From Cognatishimia sp. 1_MG-2023 (lineage in GTDB: Bacteria; Pseudomonadota; Alphaproteobacteria; Rhodobacterales; Rhodobacteraceae): 64,000 nucleotides of DNA. A program made the translations under genes and the position numbers. Below, in pieces: positions 1 to 9,570 of this stretch; the stretch's first letter is position 1, and each line of letters opens with the position of its first letter. Location: NCBI RefSeq assembly GCF_030548175.1, contig NZ_JAUORX010000002.1:124001-188000 (forward strand). The letters run 5' to 3'. The notes below the pieces were generated by a model. The model ran no database searches, had not been told where the DNA came from, and saw nothing but the letters and a program-made list of their open reading frames with translations.

Positions 1-668
1 ATGTGGACCCACTCGAAGTCACCCCGTTGGATGATCGTCGTATCGTTGTTGACGCTTTTGCACGGTACCGGATTGTGGACGTTAACCAGTTCCGTCAAGC
101 GGTTGGTTCTGGCGGTGAAGCAACAGCTGCACGTCGTCTTGATTCCATCCTGCGGGCGGAAACACGGGAAGTGCTTGGTTCTGTGTCATCTAATGACATC
201 CTAAGCTCTGATCGTGCTGCGTTAATGTTGCGCATTCGGAACGCCGCCATCATCGAAGCTCGTGGTCTTGGCCTTGAGATCGTTGACGTGCGTCTGAAAC
301 GCACTGACTTGCCGCGTGAAAACTTGGACGCGACTTTCGGCCGTATGCGTGCAGAACGTGAACGCGAAGCAACGGACGAACGCGCCCGTGGCCAAGAGGC
401 CGCACAACGCATCCGTGCTCAAGCCGACCGTACAGTGGTTGAGCTTGTGTCCGATGCAAAACGTCAGTCTGAGATCATTCGTGGTGAAGCTGATGCGGAG
501 CGAAACTCTGTTTTCGCTGAAGCATATGGTGCGGATCAGGAATTCTTCCGGTTCTACCGCTCGCTTGCAGCGTACCGTGGTGCATTGAAGTCAGATAATT
601 CGACTATGGTGATGTCACCAGACAGCGAATTCTTTGAATACCTGAAATCAGACACTGGGGCACAATGA
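1..668 (+). CDS. hflC: HflC, membrane protease modulator (5' end cut off)
   Basis: The reading frame is open from the window edge, so the N-terminal membrane anchor lies outside. What remains is the second half of an SPFH/prohibitin domain followed by a charged, Ala/Glu/Arg-rich coiled coil (runs such as RMRAEREREATDERARGQEA) and a short tail. HflC pairs with HflK on the periplasmic face of the inner membrane and restrains the FtsH protease. The next gene encodes a DUF2065 protein, the usual neighbour of hflKC in proteobacteria, and overlaps it as ATGA. The family assignment is firm; only the length of the missing part is unknown. Confidence 0.93.
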   Translation, partial: VDPLEVTPLDDRRIVVDAFARYRIVDVNQFRQAVGSGGEATAARRLDSILRAETREVLGSVSSNDILSSDRAALMLRIRNAAIIEARGLGLEIVDVRLKRTDLPRENLDATFGRMRAEREREATDERARGQEAAQRIRAQADRTVVELVSDAKRQSEIIRGEADAERNSVFAEAYGADQEFFRFYRSLAAYRGALKSDNSTMVMSPDSEFFEYLKSDTGAQ

Positions 669-862
669 TCGCGACCGCGTTTCTTGCTCTAGGAATTATA
701 CTGATCTTTGAGGGGCTGGCCTATGCGCTGGCCCCTTCGCTTATTGAAGAGCTGTTAAAGTCGCTCAAATCTCTGACGTTGAAAAAGCGTCGCGCATTCG
801 GCGCACTCGCATGCGGTCTAGGTATCGTAATGGTTTTGGTTGCACAGATAATTGGTGCTTAG
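665..862 (+). CDS. DUF2065 family small membrane protein
   Basis: A 65-residue protein with two hydrophobic segments (about residues 3-25 and 46-64) separated by a short basic stretch (SLTLKKRR). Its ATG overlaps the hflC stop as ATGA, so translation is probably coupled. DUF2065 proteins are often found directly after hflC; no biochemical role is established, and linkage to the FtsH-HflKC complex is inferred from position. It meets the next gene tail to tail with a few bases of overlap. Confidence 0.85.
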   Translation: MIATAFLALGIILIFEGLAYALAPSLIEELLKSLKSLTLKKRRAFGALACGLGIVMVLVAQIIGA

Positions 863-1182
863 AGATAGCCACTTTGGCTTGTACGCCGTTCTGCATCTGA
901 AAAGTCTAGCCGTACAATGTTTTCAGATGAATTAGGTGTTTCTGCAATGGCAATCGCTGCGCGCTCTAGATGCTTTAAGACCTCTAATTGGCCCTTATCT
1001 TTTGCGTCGCTAATGAGCATGGGCAGAATTGTTTCCAAACTATCTGTTTGCTCGGTGGTTTTGCCATAAAGTTCATCTACGGCTTTTTGCGTTAGAACAA
1101 AGTGGGCCTGCAAAACCGGGAAATGACAGTATTGTGCCAGTTCCGTCATTTCGCCAATTTTCTTAGAAAACCAACTATGCAT
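859..1182 (-). CDS. Hypothetical protein, 107 aa
   Basis: I do not recognise this protein. The ATG at 1182 is preceded by a strong Shine-Dalgarno (AGGAGGT), which is why it is chosen over an in-frame start further upstream. The protein is soluble, mildly acidic, probably mostly helical, with no signal peptide, membrane segment or obvious metal motif. It lies antisense between DUF2065 and degP, genes that often sit together on one strand, so it may be an insertion into the hflKC-degP neighbourhood. Its 3' end overlaps the DUF2065 stop. Confidence 0.7.
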   Translation of the reverse strand: MHSWFSKKIGEMTELAQYCHFPVLQAHFVLTQKAVDELYGKTTEQTDSLETILPMLISDAKDKGQLEVLKHLERAAIAIAETPNSSENIVRLDFSDAERRTSQSGYL

Positions 1183-1541
1183 GAGACTACCTCCTAAATT
1201 TGGAAACGGGTATAAAATTGTGGGCAATAACTCCAAAAATCAAAAGTCTTAAAATGATCCTTCACGAAAGATTTAGTCAAAGCAACCAGAACTTAGTTAA
1301 GGTAGTGATTTCACTACCTTTTCATGAGCTTTTCGGAAAATTCAATTTCTTTTTGGAACCGGTTGTCTCAGTATGGCCAGGTAGCTTGATAAAATTTATT
1401 CTGACACCTCACGGTTTCATCACAACCAATTGAAACTTTCTTCCTAATGTTGTGACGGGCAAGATACGCCCTATGTTAGAAAGAGACGTCGTGCGTCGGG
1501 GGTACGATGACCAGAGGAACACATATCAAAGGAGTTTACGG
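1183..1541. other. AT-rich divergent intergenic region
   Basis: About 360 bases separate the minus-strand hypothetical gene and degP. No convincing coding frame was found. The main structure is the perfect inverted repeat at 1299-1320. The region should hold promoters for both flanking genes; I could not assign a heat-shock or ECF promoter with confidence. Confidence 0.6.
1299..1320. promoter_or_regulatory. Perfect 22-base inverted repeat
   Basis: AAGGTAGTGA is followed by TT and then TCACTACCTT, a perfect palindrome with ten paired bases on each side. Four T's in total come at and after the right arm, so it could be a small terminator, but no gene on the plus strand ends just before it. A protein operator serving the divergent promoters is the alternative. 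The symmetry is certain; the role is open. Confidence 0.5.
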
Positions 1542-3011
1542 GTGAAACCAACCGCCGTTTCCGTTCCAGTTATTTCGATAGGCCAGATACGCGCCATTTG
1601 GCTGTCAGCTTTGGCCATCATGTTGCTTTTGGCTCAGGCCATTTCCGCGCAGGCCCGGCCAGACAGTTTTGCTGAACTTGCCGAGCAGGTCAGCCCCGCT
1701 GTTGTGAACATTACAACATCTACTGTGGTCGCCGGTCGTACCGGTCCACGCGGAGTTGTTCCAGAAGGCAGCCCCTTTGAAGACTTTTTTAGAGAGTTTC
1801 AAGATCGCCAAGGCGACGGCGAATCTGACCGACCTCGTCGCAGTTCAGCGCTTGGTTCAGGTTTCGTGATTTCTGAAGACGGTTTCGTTGTGACGAACAA
1901 TCACGTTATTGATGGTGCCGATGAAATCTTAATTGAATTCTTCTCTGGCGAAGAACTTCCTGCTGTTGTGGTTGGTAAAGATCCAAACACTGATATTGCG
2001 CTGCTGAAAGTTGAGAGCGAAGAGCCGCTCGCCTTCGTAAACTTTGGAAACAGCGACACAGCTCGTGTTGGTGATTGGGTCATGGCCGTTGGTAACCCAC
2101 TAGGTCAGGGGTTCTCGGTTTCAGCTGGGATCGTATCCGCTCGAAATCGCGCCCTTTCCGGCACATATGACGACTACATTCAGACTGATGCTGCCATTAA
2201 CCGCGGTAACTCTGGTGGTCCTTTGTTCAATATGGATGGTGACGTTGTCGGCGTGAACACTGCAATCCTATCCCCGAATGGTGGGTCGATCGGTATCGGC
2301 TTCTCAATGGCATCCAATGTGGTGACGCGCGTCGTGGACCAACTACAAGAATTTGGCGAAACCCGCCGTGGTTGGCTTGGTGTGCGCATTCAAGATGTCA
2401 CCGAAGATATGATCGAAGCTGTTGAAGGCCTCGAAGCTGCTGCGGGCGCGATGATCACCGACGTGCCAGAAGGTCCCGCAAAGGCAGCAGGTCTAGAAGC
2501 CGGCGACATCATTTTAAGCTTTGATGGCAAAGATGTTGCCGATGTACGTGGGCTCGTTCGCGAAGTTGGTAATACGAACGTGGGTAAAGCAGTTCGCGTG
2601 TTGATCTTGCGCGAAGGCAAAACACAGACGTTGAAGGTTACTCTGGGACGTCGCGAAGAAGCAGAAGCTGCGGTTCCAGCTGTTGCGCAAGGTACGCCTG
2701 ATCAGCAAAGCGAAAAGGAACTGCTTGGCTTGACGGTAACACCTGTCACTGACGAGCTTCGGACAGAGCTTGGTTTGGATGCCGAATCCATTGGGCTGGT
2801 TGTCCGCAAAGTCGACGAGACGTCTAAAGCCTTTGAGAAAGGCCTTCGTGAAGGCGATCTCATCGTCGAGGCCAGCCAGCAAAACCTGCAGTCTATCGCA
2901 GACTTAGAAGCGCGGATTGAAGAAGCCACCGACGCAGGTCGCAAATCAATCTTGCTGCTCGTGCGTCGAGGTGGAGAGCCTAGGTTTGTTGCCTTAGGCC
3001 TAGAAGAGTAA
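1542..3011 (+). CDS. DegP/DegQ (HtrA) family Do serine protease
   Basis: Periplasmic protease and chaperone that removes or refolds damaged envelope proteins. I start it at GTG 1542, which has AAAGGAG seven bases upstream; a longer in-frame start at 1452 lacks that support. Counting from the GTG, a signal peptide covers about residues 1-38, the trypsin-like domain carries His121 (NNHVIDGADE), Asp151 (NTDIALLKV) and Ser224 (RGNSGGPLFN), and two PDZ domains follow (about 270-360 and 385-480). Length, 489 residues, is normal. It is followed by a clear terminator. DegP, DegQ and MucD-type members cannot be separated by reading. Confidence 0.95.
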   Translation: MKPTAVSVPVISIGQIRAIWLSALAIMLLLAQAISAQARPDSFAELAEQVSPAVVNITTSTVVAGRTGPRGVVPEGSPFEDFFREFQDRQGDGESDRPRRSSALGSGFVISEDGFVVTNNHVIDGADEILIEFFSGEELPAVVVGKDPNTDIALLKVESEEPLAFVNFGNSDTARVGDWVMAVGNPLGQGFSVSAGIVSARNRALSGTYDDYIQTDAAINRGNSGGPLFNMDGDVVGVNTAILSPNGGSIGIGFSMASNVVTRVVDQLQEFGETRRGWLGVRIQDVTEDMIEAVEGLEAAAGAMITDVPEGPAKAAGLEAGDIILSFDGKDVADVRGLVREVGNTNVGKAVRVLILREGKTQTLKVTLGRREEAEAAVPAVAQGTPDQQSEKELLGLTVTPVTDELRTELGLDAESIGLVVRKVDETSKAFEKGLREGDLIVEASQQNLQSIADLEARIEEATDAGRKSILLLVRRGGEPRFVALGLEE

Positions 3012-3030
3012 CACTTAAGAATTAGAGCAA

Positions 3031-3056
3031 AGGGCGCCTCAGGGCGCCCTTTTTTC
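3031..3056 (+). terminator. Rho-independent terminator of degP
   Basis: GGGCGCC, a TCAG loop and GGCGCCC are followed by six T's, twenty bases after the degP stop. The minus-strand gene ending at 3065 may share it only weakly. Confidence 0.88.
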
Positions 3057-3064
3057 ATTATAGG

Positions 3065-3604
3065 CTACTGAACGTCTCGTTCAACGGCGACCAGACCAAG
3101 TTGCCGCCCAGTCTCCAAAGCTAAGATACCAGAATCCAGACCTTGAGGCGTTTGATAACGCCGAATGGCCGCGCGTGTTCGTGCATCCATTTCGCCGCTA
3201 ATCCCACCGCGGAAATGGCCACGTGCTTTTAAGGCACGTTGCAACGACTCTACGAACTCTTCCGTCAAAACATCAGGGCAGGGCGTTTGAAACCATGTCT
3301 CGCGCCGCTCTTTGACAATTTGCTGTAATGTCTCTGTTTTATAGATAGCGGGGCTAACGACAGTGCCATCCGCTAATATTTCTGCTGGCTGAACCACAAT
3401 CTGTTCAGTGACCGTTTCGATAACAGCTGGCGAGACAGTTTTCCCCCAGCATGTTCCCGCAGGTGCACCCGGCGGGCCTTTTTCTTGGCGATGCTGAAGG
3501 GCCGGTTCCTTTAACGCTGCGAGATCAGGAGCTGTCACATCAGCCACAGAGCACCCTCCAATGGAGAGCGCCGTTAACGTCATCAAAATAGGGCGCAGTG
3601 TCAT
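3065..3604 (-). CDS. Peptidoglycan-binding domain lipoprotein
   Basis: Starting at ATG 3604, residues 1-18 form a lipoprotein signal ending in a lipobox (SIGGC, Cys18). The middle is unrecognised, with two TVVSPA/TVSPAVIE-like stretches suggesting a short internal duplication. The C-terminal 60 residues fit a PG_binding_1 domain (LQRALKARGHF, then TRAAIRRYQ). It is likely an outer-membrane or periplasmic lipoprotein touching the cell wall. A longer open frame to 3808 exists but would bury the signal sequence, so I rejected it. No catalytic domain is seen. Confidence 0.8.
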   Translation of the reverse strand: MTLRPILMTLTALSIGGCSVADVTAPDLAALKEPALQHRQEKGPPGAPAGTCWGKTVSPAVIETVTEQIVVQPAEILADGTVVSPAIYKTETLQQIVKERRETWFQTPCPDVLTEEFVESLQRALKARGHFRGGISGEMDARTRAAIRRYQTPQGLDSGILALETGRQLGLVAVERDVQ

Positions 3605-3866
3605 GCTCGGCCTTGTGTTCGGGCGTTTGTTTTTAATTGTGTAGACGTATTTTAGTTCCGTCAAAAGCCTCTCGGCGGATTTAGGCAACGCTTCATAAGC
3701 ATCGCGTTCCAGCTGCAACATCTCATGTTTGGCCCGGTGGGATACTTTAGGCCCGCAAATTGACGTGGAAATGCGAAGCAGATGCAGAAAATGTATGTAC
3801 TGTCGCAACCGTTATCTAAATTCCTTGAAAAGGGGCTGGCAAGAAAAGAGGTGCGCCATTAGGTAG

Positions 3867-4219
<353 letters not shown>

Positions 4220-4220
<1 letters not shown>

Positions 4221-4996
4221 TGATGGGCGGTGTGCAAAGAACAGATATGAAACAGCGTCATTTGGCCTGCTTTGGGTCGAGGCTTGTACGCCGCATTTTA
4301 CCTATCTCAGGAGCGCTGTTTGCGGGCTTTACGGCGTTTTTTGCGCACGCCGCATCAGCAGAGATCGTTTCGGCGAAGTTTGACGATCCAACAACACGTT
4401 ATGCACATGGTGTATTGGGCGATGCGATCGAATGGGGCACGCTAGAAATACGAGTGTCAGACGGGAAGCGCCTGCGATTGGTGTTGCCAGAGGATCGTGT
4501 CTTTGAAGATCTAGAGCCGCGTCTGGCTGACCTGGATAATGACGGTGACAACGAGGTTATGGTTGTCGAAAGCAGCCAATCTGGCGGTGCGCGCTTATCC
4601 ATCTATGACGAAAATGGGCTGGTAACCGCAACGCCACATATCGGCCGAACAAACCGCTGGCTTGCACCGATTGGTGCAGCGGACCTAGATGGCGATGGTC
4701 ACGTCGAAGTCGCCTATATCGATCGTCCGCACTTGGCCAAGACATTGCGGGTTTGGCGATTTGAAAAGGGTGCTTTGACAGAAGTTGCCTCAAAACCTGG
4801 TCTGACAAATCATAGAATTGGGGATGATTTTATCATCGGTGGCATTCGTACATGCGACTCGACACCTGAAATGATTACAGTCGATGCAAATTGGCAAACA
4901 ATTATTGCCAGCACTTACAACGGCCAAACCATAGAATCCAAAAGCATAGAAGGTTTTTCATCTAAGGCACTCGATCAAGCGATGAAATGTAAATAG
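4220..4996 (+). CDS. Secreted FG-GAP/VCBS-repeat-like protein
   Basis: A 258-residue exported protein: a basic N-terminus and hydrophobic segment (about 24-46) end in AHAASAE, a plausible signal-peptidase site. Two calcium-binding-like loops, DLDNDGDNE and DLDGDGHVE, spaced about 60 residues apart, are typical of FG-GAP/VCBS beta-propeller repeats. The start overlaps the ferredoxin stop; an internal ATG at 4247 is an alternative that would still keep the signal. Function is not known; periplasmic location is inferred. Confidence 0.8.
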
Positions 4997-5002
4997 CGTT
5001 TT

Positions 5003-5049
5003 TTCTTGATCGAAATACCTTGGGGAGCGCGAGGGGTGAAACCCCTCGC
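5003..5049 (+). repeat. Intergenic hairpin repeat, copy A
   Basis: Contains TTGATCGAAATACCTTGGGG followed by a perfect hairpin with stem GCGAGGGG and loop TGAAA (5029-5049). It shares the leading block with copies at 23485, 26164, 29097 and 44267, though here one hairpin is missing or shortened. It lies between the converging ends of the VCBS gene and purD and may also stop transcription. Confidence 0.75.
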
Positions 5050-5063
5050 ATACTGGTGTTCAA

Positions 5064-6326
5064 TCAAAGCGCGCGCCAGCCAATATCACGACGATAAAAC
5101 CCGCCAGGCCAGTCAATCGCTTCTACCATTTCATAAGCTCTATCGCGTGCGTCTTGCAGTGTTTCTCCGCGCGCGGTGACGTTCAAAACACGCCCACCCG
5201 TTGCCAAGGTTTTACCGTCCGCAGATTTGGTTCCGGCATGAAAGACAACATTCATGCTATCATTTGGCAAGCCTTCCAGGCCCTTGATCTCTGAACCCTT
5301 CTCATACGCACCCGGATAACCGTTAGCTGCCATAACAACAGTTACCGCATGATCATCTGCCCAATTCACTTGCGCGTCTGAAAGGCGACCTTCAGCAGCC
5401 GCATGGATGAGATCAAAGGCTTGTGCACCCAAACGCAGCATCAGGACTTGGCACTCGGGATCGCCGAAACGCACGTTGTATTCAACCAAACGCGGCTGGC
5501 CATCTTTGATCATCAAGCCTGCGTATAGAATACCTTGAAACGGTGTTCCGCGCTTTGCCATTTCAGACATTGTTGGCTTAACAATCTCGTCCATCGCCTT
5601 GCGTTCGATTTCAGCTGATAACACTGGAGCTGGAGAATACGCGCCCATACCACCTGTGTTGGGGCCAGTGTCGCCTTCGCCGACGCGCTTATGATCTTGC
5701 GCCGTGCCGATGGAAAGAACCTCTTCTCCGTCAACCAAAACAAACAACGATGCTTCTTCGCCGTCCATAAACTCCTCAATGACGACTTCTGCACCAGCAC
5801 CGCCGAATGCACCACCAAACATGTCATCAATCGCGTCGAGCGCTTCTTGTTCTTCCATCGCAACAATCACGCCTTTGCCCGCAGCAAGGCCATCTGCCTT
5901 AACAACGATAGGCGCACCGTTGGCGCGGATATAGGCCTTGGCTGCTTCAGCGTCTTTAAAGTGGCCATAGCCAGCAGTTGGCGCATTCGCTGCCGCGCAA
6001 ATCTCTTTGGTGAAGAATTTCGAAGCTTCTAGGCGAGCAGCCTCTTCAGATGGGCCAAAGACCAGGAGTCCCGCTTCACGCAGGCGATCTGAAACACCCT
6101 TTGCCAACGGAGCTTCCGGGCCGATGATCACAAAATCAATTGCATTCTCTTCCGCGAATGCTGCGACTGCACCGCCATTCTCAATATCCAGATCAGCACA
6201 CTCAGCAATTTGCGCAATACCTGCGTTGCCTGGTGCCACGATCAGCCGGTCGCACTTTGGGTTTTGCTTTACCGCCCATGTCAAAGCATGTTCGCGCCCA
6301 CCGCTACCTAGAATAAGAATGTTCAT
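5064..6326 (-). CDS. purD: Phosphoribosylamine-glycine ligase
   Basis: Second step of purine synthesis: ATP-dependent joining of glycine to phosphoribosylamine in the cytoplasm. The 420-residue protein opens with the family hallmark MNILILGSGGREHALTWA. The ATP-grasp domain is visible (IVVKADGLAAGKGV, then GPNTGGMGAYSPAP), as is the metal-binding PRLVEYNVRFGDPECQ. GGAAGGGCG precedes the ATG. It is divergent from xseA, an arrangement I know from Rhodobacteraceae. Confidence 0.98.
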   Translation of the reverse strand: MNILILGSGGREHALTWAVKQNPKCDRLIVAPGNAGIAQIAECADLDIENGGAVAAFAEENAIDFVIIGPEAPLAKGVSDRLREAGLLVFGPSEEAARLEASKFFTKEICAAANAPTAGYGHFKDAEAAKAYIRANGAPIVVKADGLAAGKGVIVAMEEQEALDAIDDMFGGAFGGAGAEVVIEEFMDGEEASLFVLVDGEEVLSIGTAQDHKRVGEGDTGPNTGGMGAYSPAPVLSAEIERKAMDEIVKPTMSEMAKRGTPFQGILYAGLMIKDGQPRLVEYNVRFGDPECQVLMLRLGAQAFDLIHAAAEGRLSDAQVNWADDHAVTVVMAANGYPGAYEKGSEIKGLEGLPNDSMNVVFHAGTKSADGKTLATGGRVLNVTARGETLQDARDRAYEMVEAIDWPGGFYRRDIGWRAL

Positions 6327-6398
6327 GATCGCCCTTCCGCTTGGCCTTCTGTTGTAGGCGTTCTAAGCTGGGAACGCACATTCATCAAGCGAGGCCAG

Positions 6399-7889
6399 AT
6401 GTCTGATCTGATCGACGACCCAAGAGAGGGCGAAAACGCCCCAGAATTTTCAGTAACAGAGCTTTCTGGCGCCATTAAAAAGGTGATCGAAGGCAACTTT
6501 GGCCATGTGCGAATCCGTGCAGAGCTTGGCCGAGTGTCTTTTCCACGCTCGGGCCATGTCTACCTTGATCTAAAAGACGATAAATCAGTGATTTCTGGGG
6601 TTATTTGGAAGGGCGTGGTGTCCAAGCTACCCATGCGCCCCGAAGAAGGCATGGAAGTCGTCGCAACAGGTCGAATCACGACCTTTGGCGGGCAATCCAA
6701 ATATCAGATTGTTATCGAAGACATGAAGCCCGCGGGTGTCGGTGCATTGATGGCTATGCTAGAGAAACGCAAAGCGCAGATGGCTGGCGAAGGCCTGTTT
6801 GATCCGTCGCGCAAAAAAGCGATTCCTTACTTGCCCGAAGTGATCGGTGTTGTGACCTCTCCCTCAGGTGCAGTTATTCGCGATATTCTTCACCGCCTGC
6901 GTGACCGGTTTCCCCGCAAGGTGTTGATTTGGCCGGTTGCTGTGCAGGGCGACAAATGTGCACCCGAAGTGGTGCGCGGCATCGAAGGGTTTAACAATTT
7001 TACGCCCGGTGGTGCGCTGCCGCGTCCTGATCTGATCATTGTGGCACGCGGTGGTGGTAGCCTCGAAGATTTGTGGGGGTTCAACGAAGAAGCGGTCGTT
7101 CGGGCGGCGGCGGCCTCTGATATTCCTCTGATTTCTGCCGTTGGGCATGAAACAGATACCACTCTAATTGATTTCGCCTCCGACAAACGTGCCCCAACGC
7201 CAACGGCCGCCGCAGAGCTGGCCGTTCCTGTACGCCTGGAATTGCTCAGTTGGGTCGATGATCAAGGAGCGCGTCTAACGCGAGCTTTGACTTACGGAAT
7301 TTCGCAGCGCGGCCAACGCTTGCGTGATTTGTCGCGTGCGATGCCGCGTGCAGATACGCTGCTTGAAGGCCCTGCACAAAGATTAGATCGCGCGGCGGAG
7401 AAACTTCCGAATGCGCTGCGCCGTTCGGTTGATACCCGTCGCCTAAAGCTAACTGAAGCTGCAGCAAGCCTGCGCCCAAACAACCTGCGCCGTGCGGTTG
7501 ATGCAAAGCGCGAAGCCCTTGGTCGTCGATCCGATCGTTTGTCTATTCGGCCAATTCAGCGGGACATTGAACAAAAGAAAAAGAATCTAGATGCGTTGAA
7601 CCGCCGTTTTGTGACGGCCGCAAATGCACAGACGGGAATCTGGAAAGATCGCCTTGAGAGCCTTGAACGTTTGCGTAAAACGCTAGGATACGAGGCAACA
7701 TTGGACCGTGGGTATGCTGTCATCTGGGATGGTGATCAGGTTGTGAAAACCGCAAAGGCGGCAAAGAAAGCAGGGGCTTTGGAAATTCAATTTGCTGATG
7801 GCCGCCACGCCACTGATGGCACCGGATCGCCAGCACGCAAAGCGCCAAAACCCAAACCGCCGATGCCTGATCAGGGCAACTTGTTTTAG
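6399..7889 (+). CDS. xseA: Exodeoxyribonuclease VII large subunit
   Basis: Large subunit of the bidirectional single-strand exonuclease that works in repair with XseB. The N-terminal OB-fold (about residues 15-115) is followed by the catalytic domain with GVVTSPSGAVIRDILHRL, the ARGGGSLEDLWGFN motif and SAVGHETDTTLIDFASD. A long helical stretch follows, and a Lys/Pro-rich tail ends in DQGNLF. At 496 residues it is of ordinary length. It ends three bases short of the converging next gene; the small subunit gene is not in this window. Confidence 0.97.
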   Translation: MSDLIDDPREGENAPEFSVTELSGAIKKVIEGNFGHVRIRAELGRVSFPRSGHVYLDLKDDKSVISGVIWKGVVSKLPMRPEEGMEVVATGRITTFGGQSKYQIVIEDMKPAGVGALMAMLEKRKAQMAGEGLFDPSRKKAIPYLPEVIGVVTSPSGAVIRDILHRLRDRFPRKVLIWPVAVQGDKCAPEVVRGIEGFNNFTPGGALPRPDLIIVARGGGSLEDLWGFNEEAVVRAAAASDIPLISAVGHETDTTLIDFASDKRAPTPTAAAELAVPVRLELLSWVDDQGARLTRALTYGISQRGQRLRDLSRAMPRADTLLEGPAQRLDRAAEKLPNALRRSVDTRRLKLTEAAASLRPNNLRRAVDAKREALGRRSDRLSIRPIQRDIEQKKKNLDALNRRFVTAANAQTGIWKDRLESLERLRKTLGYEATLDRGYAVIWDGDQVVKTAKAAKKAGALEIQFADGRHATDGTGSPARKAPKPKPPMPDQGNLF

Positions 7890-7891
7890 GA

Positions 7892-8290
7892 TCAGGCACC
7901 TACTTTGGGACCGAGGCACTGCATCTTTTCGCCTTCGCTACCAACTTCGTACAGGACATCTCCACCACCTTCGCCGGTAAACTGGGCGCTTAATCCGCCC
8001 GGTTCCAGAAAAAACTGCCAGCATTGTGGGTTTGGATCGTCTTCGTAGACAAAGCAAATATCCGCACCGGACTGGTACCAAGATCCTTCTTTGCAGTCTC
8101 CATCAAGAAAAGACCAACGCACACGTTGGTTTCTTAGATATTGCTCTGCGCCATAACGGGCGCCATCCGCCGCATAAAACATTGTTTTGCCGCGGGTGTA
8201 CTCATCGAACTCCGCAGCGCTTAGCGGTGTTTCGGCAGAAGCTGTGCTCGCAATTCCAATAAGAAATAGGGGAATGAAACTAAATCGCAT
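7892..8290 (-). CDS. Hypothetical secreted protein, 132 aa
   Basis: From ATG 8290 the protein has a clear signal peptide (MRFSFIPLFLIGIASTASA, cleavage expected after ASA). The mature part of about 113 residues carries four Cys residues (in GDCKEG, ICFVYE, QCWQFF and QCLGPK), which could form disulfides in the periplasm. I do not recognise a named family. An in-frame ATG 21 bases upstream would only lengthen the signal. It converges on xseA. Confidence 0.75.
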   Translation of the reverse strand: MRFSFIPLFLIGIASTASAETPLSAAEFDEYTRGKTMFYAADGARYGAEQYLRNQRVRWSFLDGDCKEGSWYQSGADICFVYEDDPNPQCWQFFLEPGGLSAQFTGEGGGDVLYEVGSEGEKMQCLGPKVGA

Positions 8291-8336
8291 AGGGCCATGC
8301 TGCCAAAGCATCGGGTGTTAATCTAGTCCCTAAGCG

Positions 8337-9464
8337 TTAGCTCGCCGACGAAGAGACCCCGGTGACAGCTTTTACGCGCTCATCCATCATGTAACGCCAC
8401 AGCGGTGGTACTAACGAGATTATCCCCATAGCTGGCAGTGATTTCGGCAACATGGGTACATCTTCTTCGTCCAACCGCAGCTCGGTAAACGGGCGGGTTG
8501 GTGTCATATGATGATCCGAATGGCGCGGCACGTTGAGCATCATGGCTGACGAAAACGTATGGGGCGAATTCCAAGAGTGCTTTGGGCCAACCGGCTCTAA
8601 CCGGCCATTGTGCAATTTCCGGCGCTGTAGGCCATAGTGTTGGATGTAGTCGCTCGCGAGATGCTGCAGCGTTGCATATACGCAAACCGCAAGAAGGGCA
8701 GCCAATCCCATCCAACCAGCAATCAGCATTGCGCCAATCAACGTCAGTCCAGAGCCCAATAAATAGCTCCAATATGGATGCGTCCACCAGGGCTTAGGCG
8801 TTTGGGAACGTTTGCGAAACTCGTTTTCCGCCTCAAGTCCGCTCATGAATGATCCGTACCACGCACGAGGCCAAAAACGGTACACGCTTTCACCCAATCG
8901 TGCGGTATTCGGATCACGCCAGCTGCCAACAAAAACATGATGTACTTTTGTATGCGCAGATGCGTGATGCCCAAAAAGTAAGGTTGTATAAACGGCAACA
9001 CCCAAACGGCGCATCCAACGTGATCCTTTGTGAATCAACTCATGCGCATTCGCATTGGAGACCTGGCCGAAAAACTGCCCAAACAGAATGAAACACATTC
9101 CACGTTCAATCCATGTCAGCCCAGTAACGCCTGACAATGCCATAACTGCAATGACAACAAGAGCAATGTGCGACAGGCCCAAGAATACCAGAAGCCCTTC
9201 CCCCGCAGGAAATTCGTTGTCTGAATTTTTACGCGCAGCGGCACCTTTAATCAGGCGGTCCATCGTGAAAACAAACACGGTCATATAGGCGAGGGCAAGG
9301 AGGGCCCATGTCCCACCAAAGAAACCTGCAAGTACCAACAGGCAAACCGGAACGACCGTTGCTAAGTTAAACCACAACATATTTTGTTGTCTCCAAGAGA
9401 AAACGCGTTTCCGTATAGTTTTGTCGCGCAATTTAGGAGTTTTTGCGACGCCCTCATGTCTCAT
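8337..9464 (-). CDS. alkB: AlkB-type alkane 1-monooxygenase
   Basis: Integral membrane di-iron hydroxylase that oxidises the terminal carbon of alkanes using rubredoxin electrons. Several hydrophobic segments and the histidine boxes are present: NAHELIHK, HHASAHTKVHH, DYIQHYGLQR and RHSDHH. The 375 residues fit AlkB; the wider family includes xylene monooxygenase and fatty-acid desaturases, but DYIQHYG and RHSDHH favour AlkB. No rubredoxin gene is adjacent, so electron supply is encoded elsewhere. No good Shine-Dalgarno precedes the chosen ATG, so the N-terminus is uncertain. Confidence 0.88.
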   Translation of the reverse strand: MRHEGVAKTPKLRDKTIRKRVFSWRQQNMLWFNLATVVPVCLLVLAGFFGGTWALLALAYMTVFVFTMDRLIKGAAARKNSDNEFPAGEGLLVFLGLSHIALVVIAVMALSGVTGLTWIERGMCFILFGQFFGQVSNANAHELIHKGSRWMRRLGVAVYTTLLFGHHASAHTKVHHVFVGSWRDPNTARLGESVYRFWPRAWYGSFMSGLEAENEFRKRSQTPKPWWTHPYWSYLLGSGLTLIGAMLIAGWMGLAALLAVCVYATLQHLASDYIQHYGLQRRKLHNGRLEPVGPKHSWNSPHTFSSAMMLNVPRHSDHHMTPTRPFTELRLDEEDVPMLPKSLPAMGIISLVPPLWRYMMDERVKAVTGVSSSAS

Positions 9465-9570
9465 ACAAGGTAATTAAGCGGAACTGCGCCCGTGAATGTC
9501 GTTTTTGACGCAGTCCTGATTGTGGTAGCCTCTTAAAACCATAACAAGAACGAGGGTTAGGGGAAAAACC

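Noticed and set aside
3605-3808. N-terminal extension of the peptidoglycan-binding lipoprotein
   Set aside because: It would put 68 residues before a clear lipoprotein signal.
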